DNA from: Acidobacteriaceae bacterium
GTDB lineage: Bacteria > Acidobacteriota > Terriglobia > Terriglobales > Acidobacteriaceae
Length of the DNA: 64,000 bases
Direction: 5' to 3'
Assembly: GCA_031296325.1 (NCBI GenBank)
Contig: JARLFY010000030.1
Location: forward strand, 1-64,000
Below, piece after piece: positions 35,993-44,707 of this stretch. A program made the position numbers and the translations under genes. The notes below the pieces were generated by a model, which had not been told where the DNA came from, made no database searches, and was given only the letters and a program-made list of their open reading frames with translations. How positions within the stretch are numbered: position 1 is the stretch's first letter; each line of letters opens with the position of its first letter.

Positions 35993-37144
35993 CTAGCTGA
36001 ACATGTCCTTCATCTTGGAGAAGAGGCTGTGGCTGGTCGGCGTATTCTCCACCGTCATCGTCTCGCCGAGCTGGCGCAACAACTCCCTCTGCGTCTTGTT
36101 CAGTTTGGACGGCGTCTGCACGCGCACCTCGACGATGAGGTCTCCCTTGCCGTGCGAGTTCAGGTGCGGAACGCCCTTGTTGCGCAGCTTGAACTGGTGT
36201 CCGCTCTGCGTTCCTTCAGGAATCTTGATCGTCACCGGGCCTTCCATGCTCTCGATCTGTAGCTCGGCGCCAAGCGCGGCCTGCGGAAACGAGATTGGCA
36301 TGACGCAGTGCAGATCGTCGCCATCGCGCTCGAAGAACTCGTGCGCCTTGACGCTGAGCACGACGTAAAGATCTCCCGCCGGCCCGCCGAATCGTCCCGC
36401 CTCGCCCTCGCCCTGATAGCGAATGCGCGTGTCCTGCTCGACTCCTGCGGGAACCTTGACCAGAATTTCGTGCTTCCTGGCCTGTACCCCTTCGCCGCGA
36501 CAGCCCGTGCAGGGATCGGCGATCGTCGAACCCGTCCCATTGCAGCGCGCGCAGGTCTTGGCCATGGTGAAGAAACCCTGCTGGAATCGCACCTGTCCGC
36601 GACCGCCACACTGGGTACAAGTCACCGGAGCCTTGCCCTTGGCGCTGCCCGTTCCGCTGCACTGCTCGCACGGCTCCAGCCTACGAATTTCGATCATCTT
36701 CTCAACGCCGAAGACGGCCTGCTCGAACTCCAGCGTCAGATCGTAGCGCAGATCGCGTCCACGCTGCGCCCGCGAGGCTCGCCGCCCGCCGCCAGCGTTG
36801 CCGCCAAACATCTCGCCAAAGAGATCGCCGAAGATGTCTCCCAGATCGCCCTGAAAGCCCTGCGCACCGGCAAAGGGATTGCCCGCCGCCGGCCCGCCGT
36901 TCTGGAAGGCTGCATGGCCGTAGCGATCGTAAGCGGCGCGTTTCTCCGCGTCGCTCAGAATCTGGTAGGCCTCGCTGCACTCCTTGAACTTCTCCTCGGC
37001 CTCGGGATTGTTCGGATTGCGATCCGGGTGATACTGCATCGCCAGCCTGCGATAGCTGGACTTCAACTCCTGATCGTTCGCATCGCGCGAGACCTGCAAC
37101 ACCTCATAAAAATCTACTTTAGTCACGTTAGCCGTAGCACTCAT
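35993..37144 (-). CDS. dnaJ: Chaperone DnaJ
   Basis: J domain with HPD (LAMQYHPDRNPNNPEAEEKFKECSEAYQILSD), four CxxCxGxG-type motifs, G/F region. Confidence 0.97.
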   Translation of the reverse strand: MSATANVTKVDFYEVLQVSRDANDQELKSSYRRLAMQYHPDRNPNNPEAEEKFKECSEAYQILSDAEKRAAYDRYGHAAFQNGGPAAGNPFAGAQGFQGDLGDIFGDLFGEMFGGNAGGGRRASRAQRGRDLRYDLTLEFEQAVFGVEKMIEIRRLEPCEQCSGTGSAKGKAPVTCTQCGGRGQVRFQQGFFTMAKTCARCNGTGSTIADPCTGCRGEGVQARKHEILVKVPAGVEQDTRIRYQGEGEAGRFGGPAGDLYVVLSVKAHEFFERDGDDLHCVMPISFPQAALGAELQIESMEGPVTIKIPEGTQSGHQFKLRNKGVPHLNSHGKGDLIVEVRVQTPSKLNKTQRELLRQLGETMTVENTPTSHSLFSKMKDMFS

Positions 37145-37254
37145 CTCTTGAAATTTCCCGCCAAAGTCTATGTCGTCATTGCGACGCAGTTGCTGTTATC
37201 GTTCCCGAATCTATATTTCCTGGAGCGGTTCTCCTATTGCTGTACTCCGTTGCC

Positions 37255-37305
37255 ACTGCGAACAAAATGCGGGGATTCTTCGCTTTGCTCAGAATGACAA
37301 ACGAA
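37255..37305 (-). repeat. Type-A dispersed repeat
   Basis: CACTGCGAACAAAATGCGGGGATTCTTCGCTTTGCTCAGAATGACAAAC. Confidence 0.88.
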
Positions 37306-37346
37306 TTTTGATGCACACCATTGAGAGAACTGCCCGAACCGCTGTC

Positions 37347-37955
37347 TTACTCGCTGACCACGGAGGCATTGCTGGCGATTCGCACCAGAGCCGGACGCAG
37401 CAGCTTCTCGCGGATGCGATAGCCTCGGCGAATCTCCTCCATCACCTGATGGTCGGGGAACTCCACTGTTTCGATGCTTCCCAGAGCCTCGTGGACTCGT
37501 GGGTCGAACTGCGTCCCGACCGACTCAACCGGCTGCACCTGTAGGCCCTTGAGCGCCTCTTCCATCTGCTTCAGAATCAGCTCGATTCCGGCGCGCAACT
37601 GCTCGACCGAACCATCGGCCTTCAGAGCGAGTTGAAAGTTATCCATCACGGCAAGAAACGGCTCGACCGCGCCCTGCACCGCGTAGTCGCGCAGATCCGC
37701 GCGCTCTTTGACCTCGCGCCGCCGCGCGTTCTCAAACTCCGCCTGTAGACGCGCCAGACGATCCATCAACTGATCGCGCTCCTCGCGCACCGTGTCCAAC
37801 TCCGTCGGCAACGCGGCGATTGGATCTCCCGCGCTCTCCGCACCAGCCTCCGCCGTCTCCACTCCGTCCTTCAAATCCTTCTCATCCACTGCCGGCAACG
37901 CTGTCTCCACGGCCTGCGTCTCTGTCTCTACTGCCATCTTGTGCTTGCTCCTCAT
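37347..37955 (-). CDS. grpE: Nucleotide exchange factor GrpE
   Basis: RLQAEFENARRREVKERADLRDYAVQGAVEPFLAVMDNFQLAL, LQVQPVESVGTQFDPRVHEALGSIETVEFPDHQVMEEIRRGYRIREKLLRPALVRIA. Confidence 0.95.
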   Translation of the reverse strand: MRSKHKMAVETETQAVETALPAVDEKDLKDGVETAEAGAESAGDPIAALPTELDTVREERDQLMDRLARLQAEFENARRREVKERADLRDYAVQGAVEPFLAVMDNFQLALKADGSVEQLRAGIELILKQMEEALKGLQVQPVESVGTQFDPRVHEALGSIETVEFPDHQVMEEIRRGYRIREKLLRPALVRIASNASVVSE

Positions 37956-38091
37956 CGAAATACCGTCCTCTCTATTGTTGCCGATTCCGGCCCATCGCGC
38001 GACTTTTTCCCACTCACCCGCCATCTCACCCTCTCAATTCAAGCTTCATCCGCACGATTCTGTTATTCCAAACCACGCACCACTAGAAGCA

Positions 38092-38132
38092 CTGTCATTC
38101 CAAGCAAAGGGGAAGAATCCCTGCATCTCCTA
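38092..38132 (+). repeat. Type-A dispersed repeat (degenerate, at hrcA 3' end)
   Basis: TGTCATTCCAAGCAAAGGGGAAGAATCCCTGCATCTCC. Confidence 0.7.
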
Positions 38133-39239
38133 CCCTATTGGATGCAACATTCGCTCGAAGACCTGCGCAATATAGCTTACGGCGTTCATTGTGTTCTCAT
38201 AATGAATTCGCTTCGGGCCAATCACTCCGACGGCCCCGTGTCCTTCGCCGACCATCCGTGCCGGAGCCGCGATCAGCACCAGCCCAGCCATCTCCGGCGC
38301 ATGCTCCTCCAGATCGAAGATCACGCGCACCGACTCCTGCCGTGCGTCGATGTAGGCGTCCAGCAACTCGACCAGCCGCTGTTTGGCCTCCAGCGCGGCC
38401 AACACCTCGCGTAGCCGAGCCATGTCTTCGGCATTGCCCAGGGCATGTCCGCCCAGCAGATTGGCCACGCCCTCGACGTAGACCGTCTGTACTCCCGCAT
38501 CGTCGACGGGAACCGCTCCGGCCCAGAGTTGCTCAACCGAGCCGAGCAACCGCTGATACTCGCTACGTTCGCGCTCTACCAGCTTGCCGATCTCGGCCCG
38601 CACCCGCTCAATGCTCCAGCCGCGGAAGTGCTCGTTGAGAAAGTTGGCCGCAGCCTCCAGTTCGCGCGCCGAGACGTCAACCTCCATCGTCAACATGCGA
38701 TCCCGCACCAGTCCGGAACTGGTCACCACCACGGCCAGTACGCGGGCCTTGCCCAGCCGCGAGAAGTGAACGTGCTCCAACGTATCGCCACCGGCGACCA
38801 TCGCCACAGCCACGCCTACGCCGCTTGAAACCGTCGCCAGCACATGGCTGGTGCGCTCCAACATGGCCTGCGTTCCGGAGATTCCGGCGAAACTGGAGTC
38901 GATCTGCGACTCCAGACTCATCCGCTGCGGCCCACCTATCAACCGCGCTCCGGCGCTGCCTGCGCCGCCCAGCCGCTCCACATAGAGGCGAAAGGCACGC
39001 GCCGTGGGAACCCGTCCCGCCGAGGTGTGCGGCTGCTCCAACAAGCCCATGCTAGCCAACTCGGCCATCTCGTTGCGTACCGTCGCCGAACTCATTCCGG
39101 CCCCGGAAACTCCCCCGCCGACGGCCCGCAGCCGTGCAATCGTCCCCGAACCCACCGGCTCGCCCGTCTCGATGTAGCACTCGACGATGGCCGTCAGGAT
39201 CGCCCGCTGCCGCGCCGTTATCCGATCCTCCCCCGCCAT
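38130..39239 (-). CDS. hrcA: Heat-inducible transcription repressor HrcA
   Basis: LTAIVECYIETGEPVGSGTIAR, SATVRNEMAELASMGLLEQPHTSAGRVPTARAFRLYVE, IGPKRIHYENTMNAVSYIAQVFERML. Confidence 0.95.
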   Translation of the reverse strand: MAGEDRITARQRAILTAIVECYIETGEPVGSGTIARLRAVGGGVSGAGMSSATVRNEMAELASMGLLEQPHTSAGRVPTARAFRLYVERLGGAGSAGARLIGGPQRMSLESQIDSSFAGISGTQAMLERTSHVLATVSSGVGVAVAMVAGGDTLEHVHFSRLGKARVLAVVVTSSGLVRDRMLTMEVDVSARELEAAANFLNEHFRGWSIERVRAEIGKLVERERSEYQRLLGSVEQLWAGAVPVDDAGVQTVYVEGVANLLGGHALGNAEDMARLREVLAALEAKQRLVELLDAYIDARQESVRVIFDLEEHAPEMAGLVLIAAPARMVGEGHGAVGVIGPKRIHYENTMNAVSYIAQVFERMLHPIG

Positions 39240-39338
39240 CGCATACCACCTCTCTATTCAGTTTATTCCATGTGTCAATCCGCAGAGAGGCTTTCAACGG
39301 AGACAGAGTCGATTCAAAGAAATCGCGAGACCGTGCGC

Positions 39339-39728
39339 CTACTTTGCCAGCAGGAAGACTCCGGCGCAGACAAAGATTGCGGCCATCCAGCGACGCCGGT
39401 CTACATTTTCCTTGAGGAAGATCTTGGCGGCAAAGGCGTTGCCCAGAAAAGTCAGCGAGGCGCTGGCCGGAGCCGCCAGCGAGACCTCCACGTTTGAGAG
39501 CGTGAAGAGCAGCGAGAAGAAGCTGGCCGCCATCGACAAGACGCCGAGCAGAAACATCGGGCTCGACACGACCGCGCTGATCGCACCGCCCAGCCCGGAC
39601 TTCGCGCGAATCTCGTCCAGATCGCCGATGCGGCGCATGGCTCCGGCGGTCAGCACGTCTCCCGCAACCGCCGTCGCCGCGACCGTAACGATCGTCGCCC
39701 ATGTCTCAATCGGGCTTATGGGCGTCAT
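39339..39728 (-). CDS. Half-size DMT-superfamily transporter subunit (EamA/SMR-like)
   Basis: 129 aa, about 4 hydrophobic segments; overlaps next ORF by 4 nt. Confidence 0.7.
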   Translation of the reverse strand: MTPISPIETWATIVTVAATAVAGDVLTAGAMRRIGDLDEIRAKSGLGGAISAVVSSPMFLLGVLSMAASFFSLLFTLSNVEVSLAAPASASLTFLGNAFAAKIFLKENVDRRRWMAAIFVCAGVFLLAK

Positions 39729-40201
39729 CGCACACCGTCCGTTGCAGCGCTCTCGCCAGCGCCAGCAAGAGCTTCCTCGGCAGAATCCGCCCCCGCAATC
39801 TCATCCGGCGCGTGCTCGGTCAGCGATGGCCCATTGGCGACGAAGCCCACCCCGCAGACAATCAGCAGAATCCCCGCCCAGCGATAGAGCGAGATCGTCT
39901 CATGCAGCCAGAACTTCGACAGCAGCGCGACGACGACGTATCCGAAGGCCGTCGAAGGCAGCACAAACGTGAGATCGGCCCAGGAGAGCGCGGTCAGATA
40001 GCTCGCAAAGAACCCCAGCAAGCAGAGAATTCCAGAGACCACCCAGAGATTGCGCATCGCCGACAACAGCATCCCCAGATGCGCCATCGAGACCGACCCA
40101 ACCTGCGTCATGCCGTGCGACAGCAGCGTGTCGCCGACCGAGGCGGTCAGCATCACGGCCAGCAAGATCAAATATCGCTGCGGACTGAGGGTGTGCTTCA
40201 T
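39725..40201 (-). CDS. Half-size DMT-superfamily transporter subunit (EamA-like)
   Basis: YLILLAVMLTASVGDTLLSHGMTQVG, LTFVLPSTAFGYVVVALLSKFWLHETISLYRWAGILLIVCGVGFV. Confidence 0.78.
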   Translation of the reverse strand: MKHTLSPQRYLILLAVMLTASVGDTLLSHGMTQVGSVSMAHLGMLLSAMRNLWVVSGILCLLGFFASYLTALSWADLTFVLPSTAFGYVVVALLSKFWLHETISLYRWAGILLIVCGVGFVANGPSLTEHAPDEIAGADSAEEALAGAGESAATDGVR

Positions 40202-40279
40202 TTTTTAGTTACCGAATCTCCCTTGCGCGTCTCACACATACATTAAGGATACCTTACAGCTAATACCAGAACGCTTGTC

Positions 40280-40345
40280 ATTCTGGCCCTCGAGCGTAGC
40301 GAAGGGGAAGAATCCCCGCATTTCGTTCGCGGCTGCAATACACTC
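40280..40345 (+). repeat. Type-A dispersed repeat, left flank of the GIY-YIG gene
   Basis: CTTGTCATTCTGGCCCTCGAGCGTAGCGAAGGGGAAGAATCCCCGCATTTCGTTCGCGGC. Confidence 0.88.
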
Positions 40346-40366
40346 GGAGAGAAGCCGCAAAAGCAC

Positions 40367-40711
40367 ATGCGCAAACACTGCTACTACGTCTATATTCTCG
40401 CCAACAGCTTTCATCGCATCTACACTGGCGTAACGAATGACATGATGGTTCGAGTCAAACAGCATAAGAGCGCAGACGACCCGAAGTCCTTCACCGCACA
40501 ATACGGCATTGACAAACTCGTCTACTTCGAGCGGTTTCAATATATCGATACTGCAATTGCCCGCGAGAAAGAGATCAAGGGTTGGTTGCGTTCGAAAAAA
40601 ATCGCGTTGATTGTTCAGCACAATCCGACTTGGCAGGATTTGAGCGAGGACTGGGGTAAGCCGATGGAGCCGTTCGATGAGACAAAGATGAAGCCGCCCG
40701 TTACTTTTTGA
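40367..40711 (+). CDS. Solo GIY-YIG nuclease domain protein
   Basis: YYVYILANSFHRIYTGVTNDMMVRVKQHKSADDPKSFTAQYGIDKLVYFERFQYIDTAIAREKEIKGWLRSKKIALI. Confidence 0.92.
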   Translation: MRKHCYYVYILANSFHRIYTGVTNDMMVRVKQHKSADDPKSFTAQYGIDKLVYFERFQYIDTAIAREKEIKGWLRSKKIALIVQHNPTWQDLSEDWGKPMEPFDETKMKPPVTF

Positions 40712-40728
40712 AGAGTACGGGCGGCTTT
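40691..40728 (+). terminator. Terminator-like hairpin overlapping the GIY-YIG stop codon
   Basis: AAGCCGCCCGT-N15-ACGGGCGGCTTT; stop codon TGA (40709-40711) lies in the loop. Confidence 0.7.
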
Positions 40729-40735
40729 GACGTTG

Positions 40736-40785
40736 CCGAAAAAATGCGGGGATTCTTCGCTGCGCTCAGAATGACAATCCTGAAA
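40736..40785 (-). repeat. Type-A dispersed repeat, right flank of the GIY-YIG gene (inverted relative to the left copy)
   Basis: GCCGAAAAAATGCGGGGATTCTTCGCTGCGCTCAGAATGACAAT. Confidence 0.88.
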
Positions 40786-40828
40786 GTTGAATGACAGCCA
40801 GAAAAGCCAGAATGACAACCTGAGAAAA

Positions 40829-42328
40829 TTAGTTGGAGGACTCCTGCGCCTTCAGTGCGTTGGCGTCCTTGGTGGCTTTGGCGGACTTGTTGCGTTGGCC
40901 GCGCAGCTTCATGAACGAGCGCGCCTCGGAGTAGAGTCGAGCCACGTCGCGGTTTACAATCGCCTTCCAGATGACGCGTGCTGCGGCCTTGGGACGGAAG
41001 AAGTACTCGTCGTAGAACTTGCTCACCATCTCCAGAACGTACTCGGCGGGAAGGCCGGGGTACTCGATGTGCGCCATCTGGTGGCCCTCATCATCGCTCA
41101 TGGCGAGGTTGGTGATGAAGCCGTTCTCCTTGGCGTAGTCGTAGAGTTCGGTGCCGGGGAAGGCGTGCGCCATCGAGACCTGAATCGTCTCGCAGTCGAG
41201 CTGCTTGGCGAACTCGATGGTGTTGCGGATCGACTCCTTGGTCTCGCCGGGGAGGCCGAGGACGAAGTCGCCATGAACCACCAGACCCAGCTTGTGGCAG
41301 TCGCGAGTGAAGTCCAGCGCGCGCTGCACGGTTGCACCCTTCTTGATGTTCTTCAGAATCTGCGCATCGCCCGACTCATAGCCCACGATCAGCAGGCGGC
41401 AACCCGCCTCCTTCATCGCCTTCAGCGTCTCGTAATCGGTGGTCACGCGCGAGGTGCAGGACCAAGTCAGGCCGAGCGGCTTCAGCTTCTCACATAGCTC
41501 AATCGTGCGCGCCTTCTGGATGTTGAAGGTGTCGTCGTCGAAGAAGAACTCCTTGACGTGGGGGAAGAGCTTCTTGGCGTTGGCCATCTCGGCGGCAACA
41601 TCATCGGTCGAGCGCTTGCGCCATGCGTGTCCGCTAAGCGTCTGCGGCCAGAGGCAGAAGGTACACTGCGCCGGACAGCCACGCGTCGAGTAGAGACTGA
41701 CAAACGGGTGCAGAAGGAAGGGCACGTTGTACTTGGTGACGTCCAGATCGCGGTTGTAGATTTCGGTCGCCCAGGGCATCTCGTCGAGCTGCTCCGGCGT
41801 AACCTGCGGACGGTCGGGGTTGTGCTGAATAACGCCGTTCTCATCCTTGTAGCTGACGCCCAGAATCTCGTTCAACGGCTTGCCGTTGGCGTACTCCACA
41901 ACGGTGAAGTCGAACTCGCGGCGGCAGACGAAATCGATCGCGGGACACTCGTTCAGCGCGCGGTCGGTCGAGGTGGTCACCGGAGGTCCGACAAAGGCAA
42001 TCTTGATATTGGGGTAGGTCTGCTTGATGACCGTGGCCATCTTCTGATCGCCTTCCCAGCCCATCGTGCTGGTGAAGAGGACGAGGAACTCATAGTCCTT
42101 CAGAATAGTGACAACCTCGGCCCACTTGATATGGTGTGGAGGAGCGTCCAGAAGACGCGATCCTTCCAACATGCCTGCCGGGTAGGTCAGCCACACGGGA
42201 TACCAGTAGGACTCGATCTCGCGGGTTGCAGGCCAGCGGCTGCTTGCGCCACCATCAAACTTTTCAAAGGAGGGAGGGTTGAGAAAAAGTGTCTTCAGCG
42301 GGGTAGTCATTACTGTCAAGTTTAGCAT
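40829..42328 (-). CDS. B12-binding-domain radical SAM protein, HpnJ-like (hopanoid-associated)
   Basis: TLFLNPPSFEKFDGGASSRWPATREIESYWYPVWLTYPAG; CxxxCxxC in STRGCPAQCTFCLWPQTLSGHAWRKRS; GLPGETKESIRNTIEFAKQL; start may be the internal MTTPLKTLF. Confidence 0.85.
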   Translation of the reverse strand: MLNLTVMTTPLKTLFLNPPSFEKFDGGASSRWPATREIESYWYPVWLTYPAGMLEGSRLLDAPPHHIKWAEVVTILKDYEFLVLFTSTMGWEGDQKMATVIKQTYPNIKIAFVGPPVTTSTDRALNECPAIDFVCRREFDFTVVEYANGKPLNEILGVSYKDENGVIQHNPDRPQVTPEQLDEMPWATEIYNRDLDVTKYNVPFLLHPFVSLYSTRGCPAQCTFCLWPQTLSGHAWRKRSTDDVAAEMANAKKLFPHVKEFFFDDDTFNIQKARTIELCEKLKPLGLTWSCTSRVTTDYETLKAMKEAGCRLLIVGYESGDAQILKNIKKGATVQRALDFTRDCHKLGLVVHGDFVLGLPGETKESIRNTIEFAKQLDCETIQVSMAHAFPGTELYDYAKENGFITNLAMSDDEGHQMAHIEYPGLPAEYVLEMVSKFYDEYFFRPKAAARVIWKAIVNRDVARLYSEARSFMKLRGQRNKSAKATKDANALKAQESSN

Positions 42329-42477
42329 TCGCAGCCATTAATTGCTGTGCCGAAGAATGCATATTCGCAGCAATTGCGTGAGTCTATTTATTATCAATCC
42401 CGCTCAGGTCCGGAGGAGATGCTGCTGGGATGGCCCATCAACCTGCGCCGTCGGGCAAAAGGCACTAGACTGGAGCT

Positions 42478-43089
42478 ATGCGACTGACTCCCGTATTTCT
42501 TCTCTCCGCCACCGACGCCGCTCACTTTCCCACTCCGGCGAAGACCTTCAATGCTCCCGAGATTGCGTTTCTCGGACGCTCCAACGTCGGCAAGTCGTCG
42601 CTTATCAACGCCCTGCTGGGATCGAAACAGGCGCACACCTCGTCTACTCCAGGACGCACCCGCGCCATCAACTTTTTCGCTCTGCACGAGGGCGCGGGAG
42701 AGAAGAAGAAGATTCGTCCCACGCTGATCTTCGCCGACCTTCCCGGCTATGGCTACGCCAAGATCTCGCGGTCGATCTCCGCCGAGTGGCCCAGCTTCAT
42801 CGAGCCGTACATCGCCGAACGCGAGACGCTCGCCCTCGGCATCTGTCTGGTCGACACCAACATCCCACCCCAACCCAGCGACAAGCAGCTCATCGACTTC
42901 TTCAAGCAGACCGGACGGCCCTTCCTCGTCGTGGGAACCAAGAGCGACCGGCTCTCCGGCAACACGCTGGCCAAGAGCCTCGCCGCCCTGCGACGCGAGC
43001 ACGAGATCGACGAAGTCCTCGCCGTCTCCACCAAGACCGAGACCGGAACCAAAGCTCTGTGGCCGCGCCTGATGGCCGTCGCCGAGTAG
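42478..43089 (+). CDS. engB: Ribosome biogenesis GTP-binding protein EngB/YihA/YsxC
   Basis: EIAFLGRSNVGKSSLINALLGSKQAHTSSTPGRTRAINFF, DLPGYGYAKISR, VVGTKSDRLSGN. Confidence 0.95.
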   Translation: MRLTPVFLLSATDAAHFPTPAKTFNAPEIAFLGRSNVGKSSLINALLGSKQAHTSSTPGRTRAINFFALHEGAGEKKKIRPTLIFADLPGYGYAKISRSISAEWPSFIEPYIAERETLALGICLVDTNIPPQPSDKQLIDFFKQTGRPFLVVGTKSDRLSGNTLAKSLAALRREHEIDEVLAVSTKTETGTKALWPRLMAVAE

Positions 43090-43109
43090 CCTTTTCAGCA
43101 GCGCAAACA

Positions 43110-43145
43110 GCAACGCGGAGAGCCGAAGCCCTCCGCGCTGCTCGT
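43110..43145. terminator. Convergent hairpin between engB and the inositol-phosphate synthase gene
   Basis: AGCAaCGCGGAG-loop-CTCCGCGcTGCT then CGTTT. Confidence 0.6.
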
Positions 43146-43161
43146 TTATCGGATGCGACGC

Positions 43162-44502
43162 TTATTCGCCGTAGTAGTCCAAGCCGAGGTGAGTGATGAG
43201 ATCCTCGCCCATAATGTGGCGCAGCGTGTTCTTCATCTTCATCGACTGGATGAAGAGGTCATGCTCGGGATAGACGCCGGGGGCGCTATCGGGAGCCTTG
43301 AAGTAGAAGCTGAGCCACTCCTGAATTCCCAGCCCGCGCAGGCTGGGCGTGCGTGCGGCCAAGTCCATGAACAAGCAGAGGTCGAGCGCCAGAGGTGCGG
43401 CCAGAATCGAGTCGCGGCAGAGGAAGTCCACCTTGAGCTGCATCGGGTAGCCGAGCCATCCGAAGATGTCGATGTTGTCCCAGCCCTCTTTGTTGTCGCC
43501 ACGCGGCGGATAGTAGTTGATGCGCACCTTGTGGAAGATGTCCTTGTACAGATCGGGATACAGCTCCGGCTGCAGGATCATATCCAGCAGGCCCAGCTTG
43601 GACTCTTCCTTGGTCTTGAACGACTCTGGATCGTCCAGCACCTCGCCATCGCGGTTGCCCAGGATGTTGGTGGAGAACCAGCCGGAGAGGCCGAGCATGC
43701 GAACCTTGAAAGCCGGAGCAAGAACACTCTTAATCATCGTCTGGCCGGTCTTGAAGTCCCGACCACAGATCGGCGCATTCATCTTGCGCGAGAGTTCATA
43801 CATCGCCGGAATGTCCACCGCCATGTTGGGCGATCCGTTGATGAAGGGAATTCCCTCCTTCAGCGCGGCCCATGCATACATCTGCGAGGGAGCAATGTTG
43901 GGATCGCTCTCGTCGAGACCCTTCTCGAAGGCGGCCAGCGACATGTGAACGGCGGACGGCTTCTGGAAGACCTCAGTCGAGCCGGTCCAGATCATCACCT
44001 GGCGGTCGGTCTTGGTCTTGAACTCGGCAATGTCGTTGCGAATCTGGCTGGCCAGATCGCACTTGTTCTTGCCGGTCTTGAACTTCTTGGGGGTCAGGCG
44101 CTTGACGTAGTCCTGATCGAAGACGGCGGGCATCGGCTCGATGGATTCGAGGAAGGGACGAATCTTCTCAATCGTCTCGTTGTCGAGAACCTGCGCGGTC
44201 TTTGCCGCGTCATAGAGGTTGCCGCCGAAGATGTCCCATCCGGTGAAGACCAGATCTTCGAGCTTTGAGATTGGCGCAAAATCTCGAATCAGCGGGCTAT
44301 TGGCTTCGGTGCGCTTGCCCAGACGAATGGTTCCCATCTGCGTGATTGAGCCGATTGGCTTGGCGAGTCCCTGGCGGACCGCCTCTACGCCGGCGATGAG
44401 CGTGGTACAGACCGCTCCCATGCCGACCGTCATGATGCCGAGTTTTCCTGTAGCTGGCTTGATGCTGGCCGCGTCGAGCGTGGCGGCTCCGGGTGTAGAC
44501 AT
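43162..44502 (-). CDS. Inositol-3-phosphate synthase
   Basis: GKLGIMTVGMGAVCTTLIAGVEAVRQGLAKPIGSITQMGTIRLGKRTEANSPLIRDFAPI; GRDFKTGQTMIKSVLAPAFK; GWFSTNILGNRDGEVLDDPESFKTKEESKL; VDFLCRDSILAAPLALDL. Confidence 0.94.
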   Translation of the reverse strand: MSTPGAATLDAASIKPATGKLGIMTVGMGAVCTTLIAGVEAVRQGLAKPIGSITQMGTIRLGKRTEANSPLIRDFAPISKLEDLVFTGWDIFGGNLYDAAKTAQVLDNETIEKIRPFLESIEPMPAVFDQDYVKRLTPKKFKTGKNKCDLASQIRNDIAEFKTKTDRQVMIWTGSTEVFQKPSAVHMSLAAFEKGLDESDPNIAPSQMYAWAALKEGIPFINGSPNMAVDIPAMYELSRKMNAPICGRDFKTGQTMIKSVLAPAFKVRMLGLSGWFSTNILGNRDGEVLDDPESFKTKEESKLGLLDMILQPELYPDLYKDIFHKVRINYYPPRGDNKEGWDNIDIFGWLGYPMQLKVDFLCRDSILAAPLALDLCLFMDLAARTPSLRGLGIQEWLSFYFKAPDSAPGVYPEHDLFIQSMKMKNTLRHIMGEDLITHLGLDYYGE

Positions 44503-44707
44503 GCTTAGCGTTACCCTTCTGTGCTGCAATTTGGTTGCACTGCTACCGACTGGACGGATCGCACTTCCTCCGACAAGACGGAAAGTTCAGTATAGTCCTC
44601 TGAGCTTACCACTGTATCGCACCCTGATTATTTTGTGACAAAGAGGCCTGATTTCTGCGATTAGAGGGGGATGGCTTCAGATGCACCATATAGCCCAGCC
44701 ATGAATC

